Positions 57,301 to 64,000 of a stretch of DNA of 64,000 bases are shown piece after piece. How positions within the stretch are numbered: position 1 is the first letter of the stretch; the number at the start of each line of letters is the position of its first letter. This DNA is from Planctomycetota bacterium (GTDB lineage: Bacteria; Planctomycetota; UBA1135; GCA-002686595), in assembly GCA_016714045.1 (NCBI GenBank), contig JADJNY010000007.1:62001-126000 (forward strand). Reading direction: 5' to 3'. Both the position numbers and the translations under genes were made by a program. The notes under the pieces are model-generated. The model searched no databases and was not told the DNA's origin. It saw only the letters and a list, made by a program, of their open reading frames with translations.

Positions 57301-57537
57301 ATGCAGTTCCAACCGCTCGAGACCGTCGTCCTGAACCGCGACCTGCCGCAGCACGGCCTCCGCCGGGGAGACCTCGGCGCCGTGGTGGAGGTCTATCCTC
57401 CGAGCGAACTCGAGGTCGAGTTCGTGACGCTCTCGGGGCGAACCGCGGCCCTGCTGACGCTCGCGGTGAGCGACGTGCGAGCCGTGATGGATGCCGACCT
57501 TCCCTCGGTGCGCTCGTTCGATCGCAAGACCGCGTGA
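57301..57537 (+). CDS. DUF4926-type small protein
   Basis: A 78-residue beta-rich protein (FQPLETVVLNRDLPQHGLRRGDLGAV, YPPSELEVEFVTLSGRTAAL) that fits the DUF4926 pattern, an SH3-like barrel. It starts 4 bases after the DUF6883 gene, so the two are co-expressed. DUF4926 and DUF6883 genes are often adjacent in other genomes as far as I recall; a small partner pair, possibly a toxin/antitoxin-like one, is a hypothesis. Confidence 0.75.
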   Translation: MQFQPLETVVLNRDLPQHGLRRGDLGAVVEVYPPSELEVEFVTLSGRTAALLTLAVSDVRAVMDADLPSVRSFDRKTA

Positions 57538-57571
57538 TTCGGGCTGGAGAAGCCCGCGCTTCACACGCGAC

Positions 57572-57822
57572 TCACTCGTAGATCCGTGCCGCAGTGAGCG
57601 CGTCCGCGACACGCCTCCACGGCGATACGCTGTCTGGGTCGGTTCCATGGATGCGGTGCCAATCCTCGGATTGGTCGAGCCAAGCCCGGACGCTTCGAGG
57701 AAGGAATGGAGATCGTCGTGCTCCCATTCCTTTCTGTTTTCACGGAGGTCGCGGCATAGCGTCTCGATGAACAGGGCGAGTTGCTGCCGGGTCTGGATCT
57801 GGTTGGTGAACTGGGGATCCAT
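57572..57822 (-). CDS. DUF7660-type small protein, frameshifted
   Basis: About 83 residues. From ATG 57822: MDPQFTNQIQTRQQLALFIE and LCRDLRENRKEWEHDDLHSF. One base is missing near 57690-57700; the next frame reads RAWLDQSEDWHRIHGTDPDS then PWRRVADALTAARIYE and a stop at 57572. That is the full DUF7660 layout (TRxxLxxFIxxLxxDL ... EWEN ... W ... ARIYE). It is convergent with the DUF4926 gene. The role is unknown; such small acidic proteins often occur with other orphan genes. Confidence 0.6.
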
Positions 57823-58011
57823 GCTCTCGAGGATCTTCCTTCCGCACGCGGACTCGGTGCTCTCTTGGCAGCCTACTCGCTTCGTGTTCGCGCAGCACGA
57901 GTCCAACCTGCAAGGTCGCTCGACAGGTCCTCGCCTTTCGATGTCGGCGGTGGTTTGCCCGCGGCGCGCGCTGCTACGCATTCCGGCACGGACGCGCAAC
58001 GCCGTCGCGTG

Positions 58012-58353
58012 GTGGTGAACGCCCATTCGATCGTCGGTCTGATCAGCATGGTCGTGCCCGGCGCCTGCTCGAGCATGCAGCGCGTCGATGGGCCGAAGTT
58101 CCTCGAGCTCGTGCAGGGTGGAATGCTGAACACGGCCTGGAGTGCGCGCCTGCTCGCGCTCACGGACGAACGCGCATACCTGGGTAGGAAGGGCCGGGTG
58201 TTCGGGTCCGCCACGATCGATGGTGTCACCGTGCTGTGGGTGCCGCTCAGCGAGCTCGCACCGGGCGAGGTGGCAGAACTCGAGGCGGCGCTCCCCTTCC
58301 GCACCGATCGCACGCCGTGGAGCGCGAGCGTGCCGGCGGGACCAAGTGAATGA
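58012..58353 (+). CDS. Hypothetical protein
   Basis: A 113-codon frame from GTG 58012 (or GTG 58015), with strong G/C bias in third codon positions, which argues for real coding. The product (NAHSIVGLISMVVPGACSS, GPKFLELVQGGMLNTAWSAR, DGVTVLWVPLSELAPGEVAE) matches no family I know. No ribosome site is clear, and the open frame extends further upstream, so the start is a guess. Part of the small-gene group 56954-58906. Confidence 0.4.
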   Translation: MVNAHSIVGLISMVVPGACSSMQRVDGPKFLELVQGGMLNTAWSARLLALTDERAYLGRKGRVFGSATIDGVTVLWVPLSELAPGEVAELEAALPFRTDRTPWSASVPAGPSE

Positions 58354-58362
58354 GCGTTGCGG

Positions 58363-58440
58363 ATGCCCCAGCAGGTGACCGTCACGGAGGCGATCCACGT
58401 GCAAGCGCCGCCCGACCGCGTCTTCGACGCGACAAAGGAC
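58363..58440 (+). pseudogene. Fragment resembling the start of an SRPBCC-fold protein
   Basis: QVTVTEAIHVQAPPDRVFDA looks like the first strand and helix of a polyketide-cyclase/START-type (SRPBCC) protein. After TKD the sequence loses any such character and no full domain follows, so only a ~26-residue stub remains. It could be a chance match. Confidence 0.3.
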
Positions 58441-58600
58441 CGAGCGTGCGGCGTGCGCTCATCGACGCGCAGGGCGCTCGCGGAGGAGAACTGGCTCGTC
58501 GAGTGCGGCTCCCGAGCACTCTGCTGCGCGGGCACGGATCGCTTGGACGACGAGGGTTGTCCTTGCTGCGATGTGCGCGCCGCCTTGGAGGTCGGTCACC

Positions 58601-58906
58601 ATGCTCAGACGTCCGCTCCGTCCTTTCGTCGCCCGCCGTGCTCGCGCCGGCCTCGCCCTTTCCACCGTCCTGCTCGCCGCGCTGCTCGTCCCCACGGGGA
58701 CGCTCACCGCCTGCGCGCGCTCCAGCCCGCCGCCGAAGCCCAAGGTGCTCTGCACGCTCGAGAACCCGGCGACGGGCGCGCGCGTCGAGATGTACGAGGA
58801 GCTCTGGTTCAAGGTGCCCCACGACTACGACGAGGCGCAGCACATCGCGCAGTGGAAGGCCGCTCAGGCGGAGAAGGGCTTCACGCGCGAGGTCCAGCCG
58901 CGCTAG
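58601..58906 (+). CDS. Small putative lipoprotein
   Basis: A 101-residue protein. ATG 58601 has GGAGGT 8 bases before it. A signal peptide ends with a lipobox-like LTAC; the mature part is about 60 residues (PKVLCTLENPATGARVEMYE and EELWFKVPHDYDEAQHIAQW). No family recognised. The codons are as GC-rich as in the flanking core genes. It ends 95 bases before ETF-QO, which has its own promoter. Confidence 0.6.
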   Translation: MLRRPLRPFVARRARAGLALSTVLLAALLVPTGTLTACARSSPPPKPKVLCTLENPATGARVEMYEELWFKVPHDYDEAQHIAQWKAAQAEKGFTREVQPR

Positions 58907-58962
58907 GCGCCTCTGCGCCCTCCTCCGGGGCCTTCCACGCCGAAGATCCCGCTCGGGGCGCC

Positions 58963-58992
58963 TTGGGAGCCGCTCCCGCGCGCTGCTATCCT
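58963..58992 (+). promoter_or_regulatory. Promoter of the ETF-QO gene: TTGGGA, 18-bp spacer, TATCCT
   Basis: TTGGGA (58963-58968) and TATCCT (58987-58992), 18-base spacer. The -10 ends 9 bases before the ATG at 59002, so the mRNA would be leaderless or nearly so. Confidence 0.55.
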
Positions 58993-59001
58993 CCGCGCCT
59001 C

Positions 59002-60708
59002 ATGTCCACCCCCGTCCAATACTCGCTCAACGTGAAGGGCATCGAGCGCGACGCGATGCCCGCCGACGTGCTCCTGGTCGGCGCCGGGCCCGCGAACCTC
59101 GCGTGCGCGATCCACCTCGCGCGCCTCTTGCAGCAGAAGGGGATCGAGGGGAAGTCGATCCTCGTGCTCGAGAAGGCGGCGGAGGTCGGCGAGCACACGC
59201 TCTCGGGTGCCGTGATGAATCCGAAGGGCATCGCGGCGCTGTTCCCCGACTGGCGCGAGCGCGGTTGTCCCGTCGAGGCGGACGTGACGTGGGACGGGTT
59301 CGAGCTCATGCGCTCGAAGACGGGCTCGACGCGCTTGACCGGTGCGCTGGTTCCGCCGCAGTTCAAGAACGCGGGCAAGGTCATCGTCTCGATGAACCAG
59401 GTCGTGCAGTGGATGAAGGCCGAGGCGGAGAAGCTCGGCGTGCAGGTGTTCCCGGGCTTCCCCGCGGCCGAGATCCTGTTCGAGACCGTCGACGGAGTCG
59501 AGCGTGTGGTCGGCGTGCAGACGCGCGATTCGGGCGTCGACAAGCACGGCGAGCAGAAGGGGACCTTCCAAGCCGGGATGAACATCACGGCGCCGATCAC
59601 GGTCTTCGGCGAGGGCCCGCGCGGCCACCTCGCGAAGCACCTCGTGAAGAGGCACAAGCTCGACGCCGGCAAGAACCCGCAGACCTACGGCACGGGCATC
59701 AAGGAGATCTGGGAGATCCCGGCGGAGCGAGGGCAGGAGTGGCTCGGTCGCGTGCTCCACACGACGGGCTACCCGACCGGGCTCGACGCGTACGCCGGCG
59801 GCTGGGTGTACGGGATGAAGGAGAACAAGCTCTCGATCGGCTTCGTGATCGGGCTCGACCACTGGGACGCGAAGCTCGACCCGCACGCGCTCTTCGTGCA
59901 GTGGAAGCAGCACCCCGCGATCGCGAAGCTGCTCGAAGGCGGCAAGGTGCTGCGCTACGGCGCGAAGACGGTGCCCGAGGGCGGCTACTTCTCGATGCCG
60001 CGGCTCTACGGCGACGGCTACGTCCTCGTCGGCGACACGGCGGGCTTCCTGAACGCGTCGATCCTGAAGGGCGTGCACCTCGCGATCCAGTCGGGGATGC
60101 TCGCGGCGGAGGCGATCGCGGAGGCCGTCGCGTCGAACGATGCGAGTGCCGCGAAGTTGAAGCGCTACGACGAGCTCTTCGAAGCGTCGTGGGCGAAGGA
60201 GGAACTCTACGGCGTGCGCAATTGGCGCCAGGCGTTCGAGGGCGGCGTCGTCGGCGGCATGCTCGACGTGCCGTTCCAGATGCTCACGGGCGGGCGCGGC
60301 CTCGTCGCGCGCAGGAAGGGCCACGCGGACCACACGACGACGCGGCCCGTGTCCATGTCGCGTTTCACGAAGCCCGTCTACGACGATTCGAAGTCGATGG
60401 ACAAGCTGACGGACGTGTACCACTCGGGCACGATCCACGAGGAAGACCAGAAGCCGCACCTGCTCGTCCTCGACACGTCGATCTGCGTCACGCGCTGCAC
60501 GACGGAGTTCGGGAACCCCTGCCAGCATTTCTGTCCCGCGGCCGTCTACGAGTGGCCGAAAGAAGGCGCGCCCGCGCCGGGCAAAGGCCCGACGATCAAC
60601 TTCTCGAACTGCGTGCACTGCAAGACGTGCGACATCGCGGACCCCTACGAGAACATCGAGTGGGTCGTCCCCGAGGGCGGCGGGGGGCCGAAGTACCACG
60701 GGATGTGA
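59002..60708 (+). CDS. Electron transfer flavoprotein-ubiquinone oxidoreductase
   Basis: A 568-residue membrane-associated enzyme passing electrons from ETF to the quinone pool. FAD fold near the N-terminus (ADVLLVGAGPANLACAIHLA), SGAVMNPKGIAALFPDW, the ubiquinone-site region KGTFQAGMNITAPITVFGEG, and YVLVGDTAGFLNASILKG. The C-terminal 4Fe-4S cluster is set by CVTRC, NPCQHFCPAAVYEW and NCVHCKTCDI. All elements and the length fit the family. The ATG at 59002 is preceded by a good promoter; no etfAB genes are in the window. Confidence 0.93.
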   Translation: MSTPVQYSLNVKGIERDAMPADVLLVGAGPANLACAIHLARLLQQKGIEGKSILVLEKAAEVGEHTLSGAVMNPKGIAALFPDWRERGCPVEADVTWDGFELMRSKTGSTRLTGALVPPQFKNAGKVIVSMNQVVQWMKAEAEKLGVQVFPGFPAAEILFETVDGVERVVGVQTRDSGVDKHGEQKGTFQAGMNITAPITVFGEGPRGHLAKHLVKRHKLDAGKNPQTYGTGIKEIWEIPAERGQEWLGRVLHTTGYPTGLDAYAGGWVYGMKENKLSIGFVIGLDHWDAKLDPHALFVQWKQHPAIAKLLEGGKVLRYGAKTVPEGGYFSMPRLYGDGYVLVGDTAGFLNASILKGVHLAIQSGMLAAEAIAEAVASNDASAAKLKRYDELFEASWAKEELYGVRNWRQAFEGGVVGGMLDVPFQMLTGGRGLVARRKGHADHTTTRPVSMSRFTKPVYDDSKSMDKLTDVYHSGTIHEEDQKPHLLVLDTSICVTRCTTEFGNPCQHFCPAAVYEWPKEGAPAPGKGPTINFSNCVHCKTCDIADPYENIEWVVPEGGGGPKYHGM

Positions 60709-60939
60709 GCGCCGGTTGAATCGTCACGATGCATCCGCTCGAGCGCTCGAACAGCCCGGGCCTAGCGTCGGCGCGCAGTGGTCGCGAGCCCAACGTCGGG
60801 AAGCGGGTACGATCCGTGCCCATTTCGGGTACTTCCATCTGACCCGACCTGGTAGCTTGCTCGGTGTCGCTAGGACCCCAAACGCAGTCTGCAAGGTGGC
60901 CGGGCAACGCGGCCCCTGCCGGAGAAGGACGGTGTTGTG

Positions 60940-62331
60940 ATGCTCAAGGCTCTTTCTCTCTCTCTCTCTCTCGTAGGCGTGCTCGCATCTGTAGTAATTC
61001 TGCTGCCGCGTTCCGCTGAGCCGGACCACGAGCGCAACACGCCACGAGTTGATTCGCGTACGAGTGCTGTCGATGCGCTCGTGAACTCGAGCTCGAAAAA
61101 CCAATCGCCGGGTCCGCGAGCCTACGCTGGATTGCTTGAGGCAAGCACGTTCCGCGTTGCTGCGGGTGAGCAAGTGTTCGTCACGGGCGATCTCGAAGTT
61201 CGGTGCGCGGGGGACATCATAATTGAAGGGACCCTGGTGGCCGTGGCCCCTCCAGTCTCGAGTGTTGGCGGAGCTGCTCCGACCATCAGGCTCGTCTCGA
61301 GCCGGGCCGTTCGTGTTTCTGGCTTGATCCTTGGCGCAGCTGGCAACGATCTTCCCTTGGGTCCGGATACCGAAGTCGGTCTTTGGCGCGACGGAATGCC
61401 GACTGCAGGGCACGGTTCCGACATTGTCATCGAAGCGGCACTTGCCGTTATCGATGGAGTCGTCATTGCGGGTGACGGCGGGAGCGCCTTTCCCAGGGGG
61501 CGTGGTGGGCGAGGTGGTGACGTTATCGTGCGATGCAATGCAGTGACCACTACGGATGATCCGGATTCAGAGCTGTACGGTGGGGCAGGGGGTACCTTTG
61601 CACGGGGGGGATCTTGCCTCGTCTACAGCGAGGAGTCGGTCGATCCAGCCGCGGCCTCGCAGATATGCGCCGAACTGCTTCTCGACGGTCGCCGGCACTC
61701 GAACTTGGGGGAGGCTGTCGACGGAGGATTGGCACTACTGGTGGAATGTGGGGACTCGGAAGGCCCGGCAGGGGCCAACGGGGCCGACGGCACCGCGGGA
61801 ACAGGGGGGACCGGGACGACCGGACCCAACGGGACGCAGGCGTCACCCCAAGGACAGCCAGGGGGGCCTGGGGCGCCTGGCGGTACTGTGAGTGCAGCCA
61901 ACGGAACATCAGGCGGGGGCGGCGAGGACTGCTGTCCGAACACGGGCGGGAAAGGGGGAAGAGGCGGTCGAGGCGGAACGATGACAGGCGGGACGGGGGG
62001 CACCGGTGGGCGCGGCGGCGACGGGTTCTGGGACTCCTCCATTCCCGGCTACAACGGACCGGGCGGAGCTGGGGGGGCCGGCGGTCCAGCAGGCGCCAGC
62101 ACGGTAGGCGCTTCCGGCAGTGGGGGCACCGGAGGGCCTAGGAAAGGCCTCGGTGGGGAAGGTGGTGCCGCGGCCTTCGCAAATGCAGGATTGGGTGGAG
62201 ATGGTGGCGGTGGAGGACTTGGCTATCCGGCGAACGGCGCCGCAGGGGCGGTGGGGAGCAGTGGATCACCTGCCTACGGCTCGACAGGTGCCGCTGGCGC
62301 AAAGGGAGGTGTTTGTCCAGGAGGACAATAG
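60940..62331 (+). CDS. Exported collagen-like Gly-rich protein
   Basis: A 463-residue protein. ATG 60940 (GTG 60937 is in frame just before) with GGAGAAGGA upstream. The signal peptide is encoded partly by a (TC)9 tract. Residues about 70-210 look like a beta-helix-type N-terminal domain (VFVTGDLEVRCAGDIIIEG, VVIAGDGGSAFPRGRGG). From about 275 the chain is Gly-X-Y-like and Gly-Gly-rich (GTAGTGGTGTTGPNGTQ, GGPGAPGGTVSAANGTSGGG), with a small Cys cluster (DCCPN) and a final VCPGGQ. No ortholog recognised. Base composition is lower in GC than the core genes. Its stop is 2 bases before the next start. Confidence 0.7.
   Translation: MLKALSLSLSLVGVLASVVILLPRSAEPDHERNTPRVDSRTSAVDALVNSSSKNQSPGPRAYAGLLEASTFRVAAGEQVFVTGDLEVRCAGDIIIEGTLVAVAPPVSSVGGAAPTIRLVSSRAVRVSGLILGAAGNDLPLGPDTEVGLWRDGMPTAGHGSDIVIEAALAVIDGVVIAGDGGSAFPRGRGGRGGDVIVRCNAVTTTDDPDSELYGGAGGTFARGGSCLVYSEESVDPAAASQICAELLLDGRRHSNLGEAVDGGLALLVECGDSEGPAGANGADGTAGTGGTGTTGPNGTQASPQGQPGGPGAPGGTVSAANGTSGGGGEDCCPNTGGKGGRGGRGGTMTGGTGGTGGRGGDGFWDSSIPGYNGPGGAGGAGGPAGASTVGASGSGGTGGPRKGLGGEGGAAAFANAGLGGDGGGGGLGYPANGAAGAVGSSGSPAYGSTGAAGAKGGVCPGGQ
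60955..60972 (+). repeat. (TC)9 dinucleotide tract in a signal-peptide region
   Basis: Nine uninterrupted TC units inside the first codons of the Gly-rich gene (reading Ser-Leu repeats). Gain or loss of one unit would shift the frame. Confidence 0.9.
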
Positions 62332-62333
62332 CC

Positions 62334-64000
62334 ATGGCGAGCGCGCGCCGGACGGAACGCACTCCAATCCTTGAGGATGATCCGAGTGCACACTCGGGCC
62401 GTACATCGGTCTGGATTGTTGTGAGCGTGATTTGTCTGTTGTTCGTCGTCTCGGTCTGGCTGGTCTTCGGAAGAGAACAGCGTGGGATCGGGCCGGACCG
62501 TGCAGGCGCGCGTGTACCCGCTGGGCAGATGGAGAGTGGTGCACCCGTCCCTCCGGCTGTCACGGGATCGACATCGGCCAGACCGGGAATCGGGACGGTC
62601 GATGGTGGCTCAAAGGAAGGGAACGAGTCTGGGGTCGTGGCTCAGCCATCTCAGCGTGCGTATGAGGTGATCGGCGTTGTGCGACCTTGGCGGTCAGACA
62701 TGGGGGCCGTGGCAGAGGTCCGGGTAGGCAGATCCGAACACGGACCCCGAGAACGCATCCCACCGCTCTTCGGTGTCGTGCGCGAAGACGGTCACTATTC
62801 GGTCGACGTGACTTCACTGGTGGTTGGCACCGAGCCAGTCTACGTGGGGGCCAGACCTGCCCGATTCTACGTGCAACTGGTGCATCCAAGTCTTCTCTCG
62901 ATCGAACGGGAATTCTCAACTACAGACTTCAACGCGATCGGCGTGGAGAATGGACTGGAGCAGTGGCGGCACGAAGCCGATTTGGAAACCGTCGAAGTCG
63001 CCGAGGTCCGTGGACGAGTTCTGGACTTCGATGGGCGACCTGCATCCAACTGTGCAGTAGGAGTATGCGGTCCATCGAACAGCGGCGATCCCTTTGGCTT
63101 GGCGTCCTCAACGGTCGCTGGACCGGGTGGATCTTTCGCCGTTCAGGTCGCGACCGTAGGGAACTACGAACTGCTGGCGGCACTTCCACGCCGCGCCGTG
63201 CTCCGGACGACGGTGGATGTTGATTCGCTGCATCGCTTACAACTCGGGGACTTGTTCCTGTCGAAGGGGGCTGAAATCCAGGGGCAGGTGCTCGAACTAC
63301 GGGGCGAAATTCCCTGGCAGCCGAGCGTTCACGTGTCTGTTCAGGAGCGATCCGCGAAGATTCGCTCCTATGCCGACCGATTCCCTACCGTTTGTTGGAT
63401 CGCGAAGAGTGCCCAGATTCCACTGCTCGTCCTGCCGCTGGACGACAACGGTGGGTTCCATGTCGAGGGCTTGGCCGAGGTTCATTACGCCGTTGGCATC
63501 GTCCGCTCCGACCTGCCAGGTGTCGGGCCCAAGTGCGAGCCACCTTCGTGTCTTACTGTGCTCGCACCCTCTCGCGGAATCCTGCTCCGAGATGAGTCCC
63601 CACTTCTTGTGTTGGATGTGGTCGGAATCGACGGCCCGGTATCCGGTGCACGCGTGTCCTACGAGGACAATCGTGCCCTGATCTCAGCCCTTACCAGCTT
63701 GCGCGGAGTGGTTTGCTTTTCGCCGACTCCCGACTGCAGTCTAGTGTTCTCTATTCAGCACGAAGAGTACTTGGACAATTCGATCACGATTCTGTCACCC
63801 TCGGTGCGGAATTACGACAATCATCGAGTCTGGATGACCCCCAAAGTCCACGGATCGCTCCGTATCGTAGCAACATCACAGTTGACCGGGCGAAGACTGC
63901 AGACTGTCGAGCTGCGACTTGAGTCTCTCGATGGCTCTTCCAGATCCCCAATCAATCGCGTCTCGAGCGATGACCTCGGGATTCACCGTATCGAGGGCGT
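62334..64000 (+). CDS. Membrane-anchored protein with carboxypeptidase-regulatory-like modules, 3' end outside window
   Basis: From ATG 62334 (GGAGGA 8 bases upstream) the frame stays open for 555 codons to the window edge. A cytoplasmic start of ~30 residues is followed by one membrane helix (VWIVVSVICLLFVVSVWLVF). Outside come repeated beta modules of the CarboxypepD_reg/fibronectin type: VAEVRGRVLDFDGRPASNCA, GSFAVQVATVGNYELLAA, AEIQGQVLELRGEIPWQPSV, GSLRIVATSQLTGRR. Its plan equals that of the protein at 41517. Codon use is much less GC-rich at third positions (many GTT, ATT, CTT), so recent acquisition or fast change is likely. Translation is probably coupled to the Gly-rich gene. Confidence 0.75.
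   Translation, partial: MASARRTERTPILEDDPSAHSGRTSVWIVVSVICLLFVVSVWLVFGREQRGIGPDRAGARVPAGQMESGAPVPPAVTGSTSARPGIGTVDGGSKEGNESGVVAQPSQRAYEVIGVVRPWRSDMGAVAEVRVGRSEHGPRERIPPLFGVVREDGHYSVDVTSLVVGTEPVYVGARPARFYVQLVHPSLLSIEREFSTTDFNAIGVENGLEQWRHEADLETVEVAEVRGRVLDFDGRPASNCAVGVCGPSNSGDPFGLASSTVAGPGGSFAVQVATVGNYELLAALPRRAVLRTTVDVDSLHRLQLGDLFLSKGAEIQGQVLELRGEIPWQPSVHVSVQERSAKIRSYADRFPTVCWIAKSAQIPLLVLPLDDNGGFHVEGLAEVHYAVGIVRSDLPGVGPKCEPPSCLTVLAPSRGILLRDESPLLVLDVVGIDGPVSGARVSYEDNRALISALTSLRGVVCFSPTPDCSLVFSIQHEEYLDNSITILSPSVRNYDNHRVWMTPKVHGSLRIVATSQLTGRRLQTVELRLESLDGSSRSPINRVSSDDLGIHRIEG

Noticed and set aside
57781..58011. N-terminal extension of the hypothetical gene at 58012
   Set aside because: This part lies across the start of the DUF7660 gene on the other strand and its composition looks non-coding in this frame.

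Overview
The window is very GC-rich bacterial DNA with dense genes on both strands. The gene families point to Planctomycetota or a close relative: ECF sigma factors paired with membrane serine/threonine kinases, a TIGR03790-type protein, caspase-like proteins with DUF4384-type partners, and several long secreted proteins sharing one C-terminal domain. This is inference from gene content; no tree could be built. Many genes have a TANNNT box close upstream of the start codon, often with a TTG-type -35 box 17-18 bp further up. No rRNA, tRNA, CRISPR array or transposase was recognised.

Layout. 1-6191: signalling cluster (partial caspase, ECF sigma factor, membrane kinase, second caspase, DUF4384-type lipoprotein). 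6289-8602: HEAT/TPR protein and histone-deacetylase-fold hydrolase in one operon. 9096-17625: mnmG, TIGR03790 protein, exopolysaccharide sugar transferase, YraN-type protein, yajC and mnmA. 17804-22714: VWA membrane protein and two HEAT-repeat proteins. 22868-24427: NAD-type isocitrate dehydrogenase and a DUF1992 protein, separated by a strong terminator. 24435-27564: secreted propeller-like protein, then a PadR/membrane-protein pair. 27940-32633: second sigma/kinase operon, whose kinase carries an FGE-sulfatase domain, with two unknown genes. 32939-40565: fumarase, a secreted repeat protein, a DUF4412-type protein, a bL34-like mini-gene and a YgiQ radical SAM protein. 40641-43577: a compositionally different insert flanked by 90-bp repeats derived from the 3' end of the DTW gene. 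43436-45901: the DTW tRNA enzyme and another secreted propeller. 46072-52829: translation block (ffh, rpsP, an EndoIII-like protein, maf, rpmE, prfA, prmC). 52879-58906: TMTC-like membrane TPR protein, PilZ protein, ssb, a MoaD-MoaE fusion, then a group of small orphan genes (DUF6883, DUF4926, DUF7660 types). 59002-60708: ETF-ubiquinone oxidoreductase. 60940-64000: a second region of lower GC with a collagen-like Gly-rich secreted protein and a membrane-anchored protein that runs off the window.

The best candidates for undescribed biology are: the sigma/kinase/double-caspase/DUF4384 cluster; the two low-GC modules that each pair a small exported protein (Cys-rich or Gly-rich) with a membrane-anchored protein with carboxypeptidase-regulatory-like domains, one behind a (TC)9 tract; and the ~130-residue C-terminal domain shared by four otherwise different secreted proteins.

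Caution: at least ten genes, including conserved housekeeping ones (mnmG, mnmA, ffh, fumC), are interrupted by single-base insertions or deletions, mostly in G/C-rich runs. This looks like residual sequencing error. Those genes are annotated as single full-length genes with the break position stated.
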